Part shown: positions 23,031 through 34,064 of the stretch, piece by piece
Numbering within the stretch: the first letter of the stretch is position 1
How the letters are laid out: every line of letters starts with the position of its first letter
Assembly (NCBI GenBank): GCA_005502805.1
Contig: SCMY01000007.1
Coordinates: 124,001 to 188,000 of the forward strand
Origin: Rhizobiales bacterium 2SD
GTDB taxonomy: Bacteria; Pseudomonadota; Alphaproteobacteria; Rhizobiales; Beijerinckiaceae
Direction: 5' to 3'
DNA length: 64,000 bases
Translations under genes and position numbers: made by a program
Notes under the pieces: model-generated
The model's input: the letters and a program-made list of their open reading frames with translations, nothing else
Told to the model about the DNA's origin: nothing
Database searches by the model: none

Positions 23031-24590
23031 CTACAGCGTGATGGCCTCGATCTGCTCGACCCAATGGTCGGCGCCAGTCTCGGCCCTGGTCATCGTGGCG
23101 ATCACCTCGAAGACCTGATCGGAGAAGCCGCCGACATTCAGGATGTCGCTACGGCTCTTCGCCTGCGTCGTGGTGTAGGGCTGGATGTCGATGCAGACGA
23201 GCTTCGCCTGCGGGTTCGTCATCTTCACCTTGTTCCACGCCTGCATCGTCGCGGTGCCCTGATGTGCATGCGCGGAGGCATCCACCCAGGACTGGTTGTC
23301 CGAGACGAAGACGACGAGATCGACCTTCGCCTTCTCCTGCGCCAGCCGCTCCAGCGGTGCGGAGCAGTTCGTCCCGCCGCCACCGATCGCCGCCAGCCTG
23401 GCCGCATTGGTCATCACCGCGTCGCGCGGGTTGAGGTCGATCTCGACCACATCCTGCTCGAAGGGCAGCACCCTCGCCGTCCGGTTGGCCCGCAGGAACG
23501 CCGCCGCGACCAGGGCCGCGACATCGATACAGCGCACCTTGCTCGAGGCGCCCTGGCGGTATCCCGTCACGGACGAACTCATCGAGCCCGACACGTCCGG
23601 GCAGACCACGACGCGACCGTCGATCGCAGGCACATTGGCGAGCGCGACTTCCATCGCGTCCTGCAACGCCTCCTTCACGACCTTCGGCACCGCCGCGTCA
23701 GCCATGGTGAAGGCCACCATCAGCTGATACGGGAACACCCGCGCGCGCCGGATCTCCTCCGGATCGCGCAGCCGCCTGGCCAGTTGCTCAGCGAAGCCCT
23801 CGACCTCGAACACGCCGTTGCGGGCGAAGCTGTTGAGGTTCTGGCGCAGCATCTGCCAGCCGGCCGTCCCGGCGATCTCGACCCAATGCTCCCTGGTCAG
23901 GGGCAATGCGGTCAGCATCTGGAACGGCACCGCCGGCACCGGCAGCGATGGATCGCGCTTGAACGCCTCGAAGGCCTTGACCAGCTCGGGCAGCGCCAGC
24001 ACGTCGTGCGGCTTGCCGATCAGGTAGCCATAGAGCGCCGCACGCGCCGCCGATATCGGCTTCGGGTGCATCATCTTGATCACATCGGCCAAGGACGGCT
24101 CATTGCCGACCGCGGCGCGCATGATCTCGACATCGCTCGCCTGCTCGAACCAGGCCCGGACGAAGCGCTTGGGCCGCGTCCCGAGCGACTTCCTGCCCGT
24201 CGCGCCGGACCGCATGACCTGCACGAAGTTGCGCAGCATCCTGCCGTTCCGGACGATCCGCGGAAACGCGCGGGCGAACTCGTCGCCATGCAGGCAGGAC
24301 AGCACTGCGAGCAGCAGCGCCGGCATGTCCTTCATGTAGCCCTTCTCGAACGCGAACACCGCGGTCTTCGCCAGGAACTCCGGCTCGACCTGCCAGGCCA
24401 GCTCCAGCACTTCGGTCAGCTGCTCCCGCGCCCCGGCATAGAAGGTCGCGTTGAACGTTCCCGTCGCCGCCAGCTGAGCCAGGGCCTGGCGAGGCGACAG
24501 GCCGTAGGCCTGTGCCCCTTCATAGTTCCTGGTGTCAGTGCGCGGGAGCAGCTGTCCTGCCATCGTCGCAAACACGGACTTGTTTGCCAT
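23031..24590 (-). CDS. rsr: Ro60/TROVE-domain protein (Rsr)
   Basis: A 519-residue bacterial orthologue of the Ro60 autoantigen, a ring-shaped HEAT-repeat protein that binds Y RNAs and misfolded RNA. Residues about 15-320 form the TROVE domain (VLELAWQVEPEFLAKTAVFA and following helices). Residues 325-519 form a vWA domain with a complete MIDAS motif DVSGSMS (332-338), a threonine in GGGGTNCSAPLE and VVFVSDNQSW. The start at 24590 has AAGGA eight bases upstream; an ATG three codons earlier lacks that spacing. It heads the rsr-Y RNA-rtcB unit, divergent from rtcR. Confidence 0.92.
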   Translation of the reverse strand: MANKSVFATMAGQLLPRTDTRNYEGAQAYGLSPRQALAQLAATGTFNATFYAGAREQLTEVLELAWQVEPEFLAKTAVFAFEKGYMKDMPALLLAVLSCLHGDEFARAFPRIVRNGRMLRNFVQVMRSGATGRKSLGTRPKRFVRAWFEQASDVEIMRAAVGNEPSLADVIKMMHPKPISAARAALYGYLIGKPHDVLALPELVKAFEAFKRDPSLPVPAVPFQMLTALPLTREHWVEIAGTAGWQMLRQNLNSFARNGVFEVEGFAEQLARRLRDPEEIRRARVFPYQLMVAFTMADAAVPKVVKEALQDAMEVALANVPAIDGRVVVCPDVSGSMSSSVTGYRQGASSKVRCIDVAALVAAAFLRANRTARVLPFEQDVVEIDLNPRDAVMTNAARLAAIGGGGTNCSAPLERLAQEKAKVDLVVFVSDNQSWVDASAHAHQGTATMQAWNKVKMTNPQAKLVCIDIQPYTTTQAKSRSDILNVGGFSDQVFEVIATMTRAETGADHWVEQIEAITL

Positions 24591-24624
24591 CGTCTTCATC
24601 CTTCGTTTTCACGACCTGGCTACT

Positions 24625-24640
24625 TCAGGCTTCGTGCCAA
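24625..24640 (-). promoter_or_regulatory. sigma-54 promoter candidate of rsr
   Basis: On the minus strand TTGGCACG (24640-24633) is a perfect -24 element. After four bases CTGA stands where TTGC is expected, keeping the G of the -12 element. It lies 35 bases upstream of the rsr start, and the adjacent gene encodes the sigma-54 activator RtcR. Confidence 0.65.
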
Positions 24641-24733
24641 CTCCGGAGCAACAGCGTGGACGCGGCGGGTCACTGCGACATATCTTATTGAAATAATTTA
24701 TGAAAAAAATTTTCGACCGCTCACTCCTCGTTG

Positions 24734-24777
24734 GACTCGAAGCTGGTTGGAGTCAGAAAATTATATCCTGTAGGATA
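24734..24777. promoter_or_regulatory. candidate RtcR binding sites
   Basis: The AT-rich rtcR-rsr intergenic region holds a perfect inverted repeat TATCCT-GT-AGGATA (24764-24777) and a looser one GACTC-N11-GAGTC (24734-24754). They lie 95-140 bases upstream of the sigma-54 promoter, the usual place for enhancer-type activator sites. Confidence 0.45.
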
Positions 24778-24805
24778 AGTAATTAGATTATGGGATATAG
24801 CCATC

Positions 24806-26410
<1,605 letters not shown>

Positions 26411-26512
26411 TTACCGGCCCAACGATGTCCGGTTCCCGGCATTCTGCCAATGTCGGCTTCTGGTGCAATCCGCGAGATTGATGGGAAACTCTAGCCCTTT
26501 TCCGGTCAGGCT

Positions 26513-27205
26513 TCATTGATCGGCGATCGCAGAGGCCTTGTCGCAGCGCACATAGCGCCAGAGCACCTCGGCGATCTCCACCCGGCGCCGGGCTTTCGCT
26601 TCGGGCGAGGTCATGTCCCAGTGGAATTGCGCCTCGAAGGTGTGCCGGTTCGCCACCGAGAAGATGGACAGGGCGTTCAGCGTGGCATGCAGCTCATGGG
26701 CATCGATCTCCGGCCTGATCGCGCCGAGGCTCTTGCCCTTGGCCAGGACACGCTCGATCTGCCCGATGACCGGCCGCGTCATCCGCGTCAGCTTCTCGCT
26801 GCGCTGGATGTGCCGGCCGCGATGGATGTTCTCGATCGCGACGAGCCGGACGAACTCCGGATTGGCCTGGTGGAAGTCGAAGGTGAACTCGGCGAGCCGA
26901 CGGATCGCCGCCTCCGGCTCAAGCGTCTCGAGATGGAGGTCTTCTTCCGCCAGGCGCATCTTGCCGTAGGCCATCTCCAGCACGGCGATGAAGAGCTCTT
27001 CCTTCGAGTTGAAGTAGTAGAAGATCAGCCGCTTGGTGATCCCGGCCCGGGCGGCGATCGCGTCGGCGTTGGCGCCCAGGAGCCCGCTCTCGGCGAACTC
27101 CTCGAAGGCGATCTGTAGGATCTCGGCTTTCGTCTTTTCACGATCCCGGCGGCGGACCTTGGCCGGTTCGTCCTGCGCCAGCCTGCGCGTGCTCACGGTC
27201 TTCAT
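26513..27205 (-). CDS. TetR/AcrR-family regulator
   Basis: A 230-residue repressor with an N-terminal TetR helix-turn-helix (KAEILQIAFEEFAESGLLGA, NADAIAARAGITKRLIFYYF, NSKEELF) and a C-terminal ligand domain of the RutR-like type (HRGRHIQRSEKL...). The start at 27205 begins the basic N-terminal arm; the open frame upstream lacks a ribosome site. Two palindromes at 27276-27328 lie in the divergent promoter region, making it the probable repressor of the isomerase/transporter cluster at 27446-32511. The inducer is probably the transported compound or a product. Confidence 0.85.
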   Translation of the reverse strand: MKTVSTRRLAQDEPAKVRRRDREKTKAEILQIAFEEFAESGLLGANADAIAARAGITKRLIFYYFNSKEELFIAVLEMAYGKMRLAEEDLHLETLEPEAAIRRLAEFTFDFHQANPEFVRLVAIENIHRGRHIQRSEKLTRMTRPVIGQIERVLAKGKSLGAIRPEIDAHELHATLNALSIFSVANRHTFEAQFHWDMTSPEAKARRRVEIAEVLWRYVRCDKASAIADQ

Positions 27206-27275
27206 GCTGCGATCCCGGCTGTCCGTCCCGACGACTATGCCTCCCTGCTTAGCCGATTTGACGGCGCTTGACAGC

Positions 27276-27328
27276 AATTATCCATCAGGATAATTACCCT
27301 GTAATTATCCAATGAGATAATTACAGGG
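27276..27328. promoter_or_regulatory. two tandem TetR-type operators
   Basis: AATTATCC-ATCA-GGATAATT (27276-27295) and a 13-bp perfect palindrome CCCTGTAATTATC / GATAATTACAGGG around CAATGA (27297-27328) lie side by side between the TetR gene and the catabolic operon. Shared AATTATC half-sites point to one regulator. Confidence 0.75.
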
Positions 27329-27445
27329 AGGGCGCATGGCGATATCCGGTCAGTCCGCTCGGATTTTTCCGCCCGCTCAGGGAAGCGCTTGCCATTCCAG
27401 CCCACTGGGTGGCGCTTCGCTCGACTGCATCGAGGCCGCCGGTCG

Positions 27446-28309
27446 ATGAACGCGCTCGGTCTTGCCCATTTGACGGCGTTGGAACTCTCCCCGCCGGAGC
27501 TGGCGCGGGAGGCGGCGAGCGCAGGCTTCGATGCCATCGGCCTGCGCGTTCATCCGGCGATGGCCGGCGGCGTCGCCTATCCAATCCGGACCGGCTCCTG
27601 GGCGCAGCGCGAACTACGCACGATCCTGGCGTCGGAAGGCATCCGCCTGCACGAGATCGAGTTCATCCAGCTGACGCCCGGGCTCGACATCGCCGCCTTC
27701 GCTCCGCTGCTCGAAGCCGGTGCAGAGCTTGGCGCGAGCGCGGTGACCGTGTCCGGCGACGATGCCGATCGTTTGCGCCTGACCGCCAGTTTCGCCGCTT
27801 TGTGTGACCTCGCCGGCGAGTTCGGTCTGCGGGTCGATCTTGAGTTCATGCGCTGGCGCGTGATCGGAACCCTGGCGCAGGCCGCGGCGATCGTGCGCGG
27901 AGCCGGCAGGCCCAACGGCGCCGTGCTGGTGGATGCGTTGCATCTCAGCCGTTCAGGCGGCGAGCCCGACGATCTCGCAACTTTGCCGCAGCAGTTTCTG
28001 CGCGCCGCCCAGCTCTGCGATGCCGCCACCGCCCAGCCGACAACCGATGCAGACGCGATCACCGAGGCGCGCGAAGGGCGCCTGCCTCCGGGACAGGGCT
28101 CCTTGCCGCTCGCCGCTCTGGTCCAGGCCTTGCCCACCGATGTGGCGCTCAGCGTCGAATTGCCGATGCGCGGGCCCGAGGCGCGCTCGCGCATCGCGGC
28201 TGCCTACACCGCGACGCGGCGGCTGCTCGACGCCCTGCCGGGACGAGCGGCGCCAGCAGCCGACAACTCGCCACACCGCCCCAGACCGCAGGGATCCGTG
28301 AGAGCATGA
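27446..28309 (+). CDS. sugar phosphate isomerase/epimerase (xylose-isomerase-like TIM barrel)
   Basis: A 287-residue AP-endonuclease-2/xylose-isomerase-like TIM barrel. Metal-site segments are LRVDLEFMRWRVIGT (Glu) and GAVLVDALHLSRSGGEPDDL (Asp/His), and SVELPMRG (Glu) closes the barrel. The start at 27446 (MNALGLAHLTALELSPPELA) matches that of a paralogue at 51583, which also begins with a SLAHLTVLDADPLTLIEAGA run. Its stop overlaps the next gene by four bases. The product may be an isomerase or a dehydratase of a keto-sugar-like acid. Confidence 0.8.
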   Translation: MNALGLAHLTALELSPPELAREAASAGFDAIGLRVHPAMAGGVAYPIRTGSWAQRELRTILASEGIRLHEIEFIQLTPGLDIAAFAPLLEAGAELGASAVTVSGDDADRLRLTASFAALCDLAGEFGLRVDLEFMRWRVIGTLAQAAAIVRGAGRPNGAVLVDALHLSRSGGEPDDLATLPQQFLRAAQLCDAATAQPTTDADAITEAREGRLPPGQGSLPLAALVQALPTDVALSVELPMRGPEARSRIAAAYTATRRLLDALPGRAAPAADNSPHRPRPQGSVRA

Positions 28310-29400
28310 AGACCATCGCAATCGGCGTGATCGGCGCAGGGCTGATCGGACGCAAGCACCTGGCGAAGATCGCCGCGCATCCCGATTTCGATCTCGCGGG
28401 GATCGCCGACGTCAATGCCGAGCAGGTCGCGGCCCAGAACCCGGATGCGCGCGTCTTCGCCGACTATCGCGCCATGCTCGACGAGACCCGGCCGGAGGCG
28501 GTCATCATCGCCTCGCCCAACCAGTTGCATGCCGAGAACGGCATCGAATGCGCCCGCCGCGGCATCCACATCCTGATCGAGAAGCCGGTCACCGACACGC
28601 TGGCAACGGCGAACGCGCTGATCGGCGCGGTCAAGGCGGCCGGCATCCAGTCGCTGGTCGGCCATCACCGCCGTCATCATCGTCAGGTCGCGACCTTGCG
28701 TTCCCTGCTGGCCGAACGCCGGATCGGCGACCTCGTCGGCGTCTCCGCCATCTGGGCAGCCTACAAACCCGACCCCTATTTCAGGATCGCGCCCTGGCGG
28801 ACGCAAGCCGGCGGCGGGCCGGTCCTGATCAACCTGATCCACGAGATCGATTTCCTGCGCTTCTCGGTCGGCGAGATCGTCGCGGTCGGCGCCGTCCTCT
28901 CGAACCGCCAGCGCGGCTTTGCGGTCGAGGACACGGCCGGCGTGCTGATCGAGTTCGAGAACGGGGCGATCGGGACCTTCTTCGCCAGCGACAGCGCCGT
29001 CTCGCCCTGGACCACCGAGCAGGGTGTCGGCGAGTCGCCGGAATTCCCGTTCAGCGGCGAGAGCAACTACCGCTTCATGGGCAGCCGCGGCGCGCTCGAA
29101 TTCCCCAATCTGGTGCAGTGGACGCAGGCCGGCGACGCGCCCAGCTGGAACGAGCCGATCCAGGCTCGAGCCATTCATGCGCCGACGCTCGACCCCTACA
29201 TCGCCCAGCTCGACCATTTCCGCGACGTGGTCCGTGGCACGGCCGCGTCGCTGCAGCCGGTCGAGGACGGGGCGCGCACGCTGATCGCGACCCTCGCCGT
29301 CGCCGAGGCCGCCGCGAGCGGCCGGCGGATCGACCTGCGCGATCGCTACGCCACTTTGCTCGCGCCGCAGCCGGGCGAGCCGCGGCGGCAGGCGTCATGA
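28306..29400 (+). CDS. Gfo/Idh/MocA-family oxidoreductase
   Basis: A 364-residue NAD(P)-dependent dehydrogenase. The N-terminal Rossmann motif is IGVIGAGLIGRKHLAKIAAH; EKPVTDTLATA (about residue 90) is the family EKP motif with the catalytic-site Lys. The C-terminal domain contains GGGPVLINLIHEIDFLRF, whose His is part of the active site. Translationally coupled to the isomerase (ATGA overlap). Together they suggest oxidation and rearrangement of a cyclitol- or sugar-like substrate brought in by the following ABC transporter. Confidence 0.85.
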   Translation: MKTIAIGVIGAGLIGRKHLAKIAAHPDFDLAGIADVNAEQVAAQNPDARVFADYRAMLDETRPEAVIIASPNQLHAENGIECARRGIHILIEKPVTDTLATANALIGAVKAAGIQSLVGHHRRHHRQVATLRSLLAERRIGDLVGVSAIWAAYKPDPYFRIAPWRTQAGGGPVLINLIHEIDFLRFSVGEIVAVGAVLSNRQRGFAVEDTAGVLIEFENGAIGTFFASDSAVSPWTTEQGVGESPEFPFSGESNYRFMGSRGALEFPNLVQWTQAGDAPSWNEPIQARAIHAPTLDPYIAQLDHFRDVVRGTAASLQPVEDGARTLIATLAVAEAAASGRRIDLRDRYATLLAPQPGEPRRQAS

Positions 29401-29515
29401 GCCGGCAGCGGCGAACCCAGGAGAGCGACGCCACGACCAAGGACGGCTGAAGGAGACGAGGCGCAGCAAGACCACCGGCCCCGCAAGAAGGGCCGGCAAG
29501 GAGGGGAGAAACGTC

Positions 29516-30184
29516 TTGAACTACAAGTTCGATTTCGGTCCCGTCATCGACGGGCTTCCGGACCTGTTGTGGGGCTGCCTCGGTACGCTCGGCCTGGCGC
29601 TCGCCGGCATGGTGCTCGCACTCGTCATCGGCATCGGCGGCGTGGTGCTGCGCGACTCGCCCTATCGCGCCTTGCGCTGGCTGGTGATCGCGTTCGTCGA
29701 GCTGATCCGCAACACGCCTTTCCTGGTCCAGATCTATTTCATCTTCTTCGCGCTGCCGCTCGCCGGCATCCGGCTCGACCCGACGCCGACGGCGATCATC
29801 GCGCTCGGCGTCAATGGCGGCGCCTATGCGATCGAGATCATCCGCGGCGGCGTACAGTCGATCGGCAAGGGCCAGATCGAGGCCGGGCTGGCGCTCGGGC
29901 TGCACAAAGGCCAGGTCTTCCGCCTCGTCGTGCTGAAGCCGGCGCTGCGCGCGATCTTCCCGTCGCTGACCAGCCAGTTCATCCTGCTGACGCTGACGAC
30001 CAGCATCGCCTCGGCGATCTCGGCCTATGAGCTGACCTCGGTCGCGCAGAACATCGAGAACAACACCTTTCGCAGCTTCGAGGTCTACGGCGTCGTCACG
30101 CTGCTCTACCTCGCCATGTCCTGGCTGATGATGCGGATGTTCGCGCAGATCACGGCGCGCCATTTCAGCTATCCGGTGAAGTGA
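29516..30184 (+). CDS. amino acid ABC transporter permease (HisM/HisQ type)
   Basis: A 222-residue permease of the polar-amino-acid family with about five membrane helices and the EAA loop NGGAYAIEIIRGGVQSIGKG followed by QIEAGLALGLHKGQVFRLVV. The start is TTG at 29516, set by a strong AAGGAGGGGAG site. A second permease follows nine bases downstream, and binding protein and ATPase genes come next, so the transporter is complete. Confidence 0.88.
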   Translation: MNYKFDFGPVIDGLPDLLWGCLGTLGLALAGMVLALVIGIGGVVLRDSPYRALRWLVIAFVELIRNTPFLVQIYFIFFALPLAGIRLDPTPTAIIALGVNGGAYAIEIIRGGVQSIGKGQIEAGLALGLHKGQVFRLVVLKPALRAIFPSLTSQFILLTLTTSIASAISAYELTSVAQNIENNTFRSFEVYGVVTLLYLAMSWLMMRMFAQITARHFSYPVK

Positions 30185-30192
30185 GGCGCGCC

Positions 30193-30834
30193 ATGAACGG
30201 GAGCGAATTCCTCTTCCTGCTCACCGGGCTGAAATGGACGGTTTTCCTGTCCGCGATCGGCTTTGTCTGCGGCTCGGTCAGCGGCCTCGGCATCGCGCTG
30301 GCCCGCACCTCCGGCATCCGCCCGCTCGAGCAGGCGACCGCCGGCTACATCGCGCTGTTCCAGGGCACGCCGCTCCTGATGCAGCTCTTCGTGGTCTATT
30401 ACGGACTCGCCCTGGTCGGGCTGAAGCTTGACGCCTGGCTCTCCGTCGCCATCGGCTTCACGCTCCACGCCAGCGCCTTCCTCGGCGAGATCTGGCGCGG
30501 CTCGATCGAAGCGGTGCCGAAGGGGCAGACCGAGGCGGCCAAGGCGCTGAGCCTCGGCTATGTCTCGCGCATGCGGGACGTGATCCTGCCACAAGCGATC
30601 AAGATCTCGCTGCCGGCGACGATCGGCTTCCTCGTCCAGCTGATCAAGGGCACCTCGCTCGCCGCCATCGTCGGCTTCACCGAGCTCGCCCGGGCCGGGA
30701 CGATCATCTCCAACCAGACCTTCAAGCCCCTGCTCGTCTTCGGCGTGGTGGGCGCCCTCTACTTCCTCATCTGCTGGCCGCTCTCGCTCTATGGCGGGCG
30801 GCTGGAGCGCAGGCTTGCCGCGGCCTCGCGCTGA
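30193..30834 (+). CDS. amino acid ABC transporter permease
   Basis: A 213-residue partner permease with the EAA-type loop HASAFLGEIWRGSIEAVPKG followed by QTEAAKALSLGYVSRMRDVI. The ATG at 30193 follows GTGAGGCGCGCC. It presumably forms a heterodimer with the product of 29516 in the membrane. Confidence 0.88.
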   Translation: MNGSEFLFLLTGLKWTVFLSAIGFVCGSVSGLGIALARTSGIRPLEQATAGYIALFQGTPLLMQLFVVYYGLALVGLKLDAWLSVAIGFTLHASAFLGEIWRGSIEAVPKGQTEAAKALSLGYVSRMRDVILPQAIKISLPATIGFLVQLIKGTSLAAIVGFTELARAGTIISNQTFKPLLVFGVVGALYFLICWPLSLYGGRLERRLAAASR

Positions 30835-30876
30835 TACCAGCGGCATCACCAAGACCAACAACGCAACGAGGGAACG

Positions 30877-31719
30877 ATGACCAAGATCACCGGAACGGGC
30901 TTCAACCGCCGCCAGCTGATCGCCACCGGCGCCGCGACGCTGGCCATGCCGATGCTGATCACCAGACCGGCCCTGGCGGTGACGCCGGCCGAGATCAAGA
31001 GCCGCGGCAAGGTCGTCATCGGCATTCAGGGCGACAACCCGCCCTGGGGCTTCGTCAACTCCGCCGGCAAGCAGGAGGGGCTCGACGCCGATATCTCCGA
31101 GCTGTTCTCCAAGGAGATCGGCGTGCCCACCGAGTTCGTGCAGCTCGCCGTCGCCAACCGCATTCCGGCGCTGACCTCCGGCCGCGTCGACGTGCTCTTC
31201 GCCACCATGGCGATGCTGCCCGAGCGCGCCAAGGCGGTGCAGTTCAGCAAGCCCTATGCCGCCAACATCATCACCTTCATCGCGCCCAAGGACGTCACGG
31301 TGAAGACGCATGCCGACATGGGCAAGTATACGATCGGCGTCGCCCGCGGCAGCGTGCAGGATGCCGACATCACCAAGACCGCACCCGCCGGCACGACGAT
31401 CCGGCGTTTCGACGGCGATGCGCCGACGATCCAGGCGCTGCTCTCGGGCCAGGTCCAGGCCGTCGGCGGCAACATCTTCTACATCCCGCGCCTCGAGGAG
31501 GCGAAGCCGGGCGTCTTCGAGAACAAGCTCGAATTCACCAAGCTCTACAACGGCGCCTGCACGCGGCTCGGCGAGAAGGAGATCAACGCCTTCATCAATG
31601 GCTTCATCGACAAGATCAAAGCCAATGGCGAGCTGGCGAAGATCTATCCGAAGTGGATGAAGAACCCGCTGCCGCCCTTCCCGGACAGCGTGCCGGAGAT
31701 CCCGTTCGTCGCCAGCTGA
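30877..31719 (+). CDS. ABC transporter substrate-binding protein, Tat-type signal
   Basis: A 280-residue periplasmic binding protein of family 3. The N-terminus carries a twin-arginine-like signal (FNRRQLIATGAATLAMPMLI). The mature part shows GKVVIGIQGDNPPWGFVNSA at the ligand lobe and RVDVLFATMAMLPERAKAVQ in the second lobe. It lies between permease and ATPase genes of the same transporter. The ligand is likely a small amino-group-bearing compound. Confidence 0.88.
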   Translation: MTKITGTGFNRRQLIATGAATLAMPMLITRPALAVTPAEIKSRGKVVIGIQGDNPPWGFVNSAGKQEGLDADISELFSKEIGVPTEFVQLAVANRIPALTSGRVDVLFATMAMLPERAKAVQFSKPYAANIITFIAPKDVTVKTHADMGKYTIGVARGSVQDADITKTAPAGTTIRRFDGDAPTIQALLSGQVQAVGGNIFYIPRLEEAKPGVFENKLEFTKLYNGACTRLGEKEINAFINGFIDKIKANGELAKIYPKWMKNPLPPFPDSVPEIPFVAS

Positions 31720-31746
31720 CGCAATGACGCTTTGAGAGGCACCGCC

Positions 31747-32511
31747 ATGACCGACCAGGCCACCACATCATCAGCACCGATGATTACGATGCAGGGCGTG
31801 AACAAGTGGTTCGGCAGCTTCCAGGTCCTGACGGACATCAACCTTTCGGTCCGCACCGGCGAGAAGATCGTCCTGTGCGGCCCGTCGGGCTCAGGCAAGT
31901 CGACGCTGATCCGCTGCATCAACCATCTCGAGCCCTATCAGCAGGGCCAGATCGTCGTCGGCGGCACAAGGCTGATCGAGAATGCCGGCATCATCGACGC
32001 CATCCGCCGCGAGGTCGGCATGGTGTTCCAGCAGTTCAACCTGTTTCCGCATCTGACCGTGCTGGAGAACTGCGTGCTCGCGCCGATGCGCTCGCGCGGC
32101 ATCGCCCGTGCCGAGGCCGAGGCGACCGCGCGCCGCCTGCTCGACCGGGTCAAGATCCTCAATCAGGCTGACAAGTTCCCGGCCCAGCTCTCGGGTGGGC
32201 AGCAGCAACGCGTCGCCATCGCCCGGGCACTGTGCATGGAGCCGAAGGTGATGCTGTTCGACGAACCGACCTCGGCCCTCGACCCGGAAATGGTCAAGGA
32301 AGTCCTCGACACCATGGTCGGCCTCGCCGAGGACGGCATGACGATGATCTGCGTCACCCATGAGATGGGCTTCGCGCGCCAGGTCGCCGACCGGGTGATC
32401 TTCATGGCCAGCGGCGCGATCGTCGAGGAAGCGGCGCCGCAGGCGTTCTTCAGCAACCCCAGGCACGAGCGGACACGGAAATTCCTCGGGGAGATCTTGC
32501 CGCGGCATTGA
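31747..32511 (+). CDS. amino acid ABC transporter ATP-binding protein
   Basis: A 254-residue ATPase (GlnQ/HisP type) with Walker [11 protein letters not shown]-loop [16 protein letters not shown], signature [15 protein letters not shown], Walker [15 protein letters not shown] and switch His [10 protein letters not shown]. The start at 31747 has GAGAGGCACCGCC upstream. It may also energise the Ehu-like transporter at 35252-37464, which lacks an ATPase gene; this is inferred. Confidence 0.9.
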   Translation: MTDQATTSSAPMITMQGVNKWFGSFQVLTDINLSVRTGEKIVLCGPSGSGKSTLIRCINHLEPYQQGQIVVGGTRLIENAGIIDAIRREVGMVFQQFNLFPHLTVLENCVLAPMRSRGIARAEAEATARRLLDRVKILNQADKFPAQLSGGQQQRVAIARALCMEPKVMLFDEPTSALDPEMVKEVLDTMVGLAEDGMTMICVTHEMGFARQVADRVIFMASGAIVEEAAPQAFFSNPRHERTRKFLGEILPRH

Positions 32512-32672
32512 GGCCTGTGTCGGGGCGCGCGGCTGAGCAAGCTTTCAGGCCGCGTGCCGCGCTGCGCAGGGCCGCTTTCGGGCGACGAGGCAGAGTCCGC
32601 TTACGGTGCATCTGCGTAGTGAGGGAAATTCGGATGAGGCGATTGCACGCGACGAACGGCTTATCGCAAAGC

Positions 32673-34004
32673 TCAACCAAACGCGTTCAATAACGAACTG
32701 GCGAGATGATCCGCGCTCAACTCAGAAATCTCCGCGACGACCTGCGCCAAGTTCCGGTGTGATGACGACCCATTGCCGAGCTGCTCAAGTTTCTGAATGA
32801 CCTGAATGCGGCTCATTGGATTCTCGACGTCGCCGATCGGGTGCACAACCGTCAGCTCGCGCCGGCTTCCGTCCAGTTCTATTCTGATCCTTGAGGGCGT
32901 CGAGGCTGGAAAACTATGCGCAAAGTCGGAGGTCGAGCGGATTTCGATCCGATCTGAGAGCGCGATGACCTCGGGGTCGGAAAGGCTCTCTAGCCTGATC
33001 GGCTGGAACGCCGACGTTCCACGCAACGCGGCCAAGGCGGCGCAGAAGGGGATGCTGAACTGCGCGCCCTCCAGCGTGCTCGGGGAACGCTCGTTGGTAA
33101 TCGTCAACGCAGCCGGAAAAACCTCGACGACGAGCGTCCCGATCCGATGCGATGCCACCCCCCTCTCGCCCAGGACTGCAAGCAGCGCGTCAATCGACGC
33201 GTGGGTGTAGCGGCACGACGCATAGCGCTTGAGATAGGTCGCTTCGATCTCCCAGCTTGCGCCGAGCCCCGTCGTCATACGCGGCACATCGTAGACATCG
33301 CTACGATCGAGCGCATCCTCGGGCCCGTCGGCGCCCGCGACCGCTCGCTCGACCGCGACCATCGCTGTGAGCGTACTCCATGGGCTCGATCCCTTGACGC
33401 TGCTGAGCCTGCGATACGAACCGGCCGGTAGATTCTCCGGCGCCTCGACGCCCGCTATCGTCATGGCGTTTACGAGAGTCTCGGGTGCCAAGCCGCGCAG
33501 CCAGCCGAGCGCGGCGGCGACGCCATATCCCGTCCAGCGCCCGCTTGAATAAGTGCGCACGCTGCCGGAATGCCTTGCAGATGCGACGCGGCAGGCAATC
33601 TCGTAGCCGATGATGATCGCCGCCAGCATGTCATGCCCGGAGCGGCCCTGCCGGGCGGCCTCCTGCAGCACGGCAGGAATGATCGCCGCGCCCGGATGCC
33701 CGGCCGCGCCACGATGACCATCGTCGATATCGAGCGCGCTCGCTGCGGCGCAATTGGCGAGAAGCGCTGCTGCCGGATGCTGGGTCTGCGCCGAAAACCA
33801 GACCGGCGCATTCCCCGATCCGAAGGCCGCTTGTCCCGCCTCGCGCATCTGGTGGGCATTGCCGGTCGGGAAGCCGCCTGCTGCGGAGGCGATCGTATCG
33901 AGCAGGTTCAGTCTGGCGCGTTCGAAGGTCCGCTCCGAAATATCTTTTGCTGACAGGTCATGAACGAAACGCGCGAGGGTCAGCGCCGTGGTGTCAACCT
34001 GCAT
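32673..34004 (-). CDS. MmgE/PrpD-family protein
   Basis: A 443-residue protein of the MmgE/PrpD (2-methylcitrate dehydratase-like) family, with LNLLDTIASAAGGFPTGNAH, ASALDIDDGHRGAAGHPGAA (active-site region) and KRYASCRYTHASIDALLAVL. Family members dehydrate or isomerise hydroxy-carboxylic acids. The start at 34004 follows GGAGAGGTCG. It is the last gene of a minus-strand cluster with a peptidase, permeases and a binding protein; the substrate is unknown. Confidence 0.82.
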   Translation of the reverse strand: MQVDTTALTLARFVHDLSAKDISERTFERARLNLLDTIASAAGGFPTGNAHQMREAGQAAFGSGNAPVWFSAQTQHPAAALLANCAAASALDIDDGHRGAAGHPGAAIIPAVLQEAARQGRSGHDMLAAIIIGYEIACRVASARHSGSVRTYSSGRWTGYGVAAALGWLRGLAPETLVNAMTIAGVEAPENLPAGSYRRLSSVKGSSPWSTLTAMVAVERAVAGADGPEDALDRSDVYDVPRMTTGLGASWEIEATYLKRYASCRYTHASIDALLAVLGERGVASHRIGTLVVEVFPAALTITNERSPSTLEGAQFSIPFCAALAALRGTSAFQPIRLESLSDPEVIALSDRIEIRSTSDFAHSFPASTPSRIRIELDGSRRELTVVHPIGDVENPMSRIQVIQKLEQLGNGSSSHRNLAQVVAEISELSADHLASSLLNAFG

Positions 34005-34064
34005 CGACCTCTCCAAAACGTCGATTGCCTGAGCTGCTCGCCATGCAGCTTTCGAAGCGGGCGA

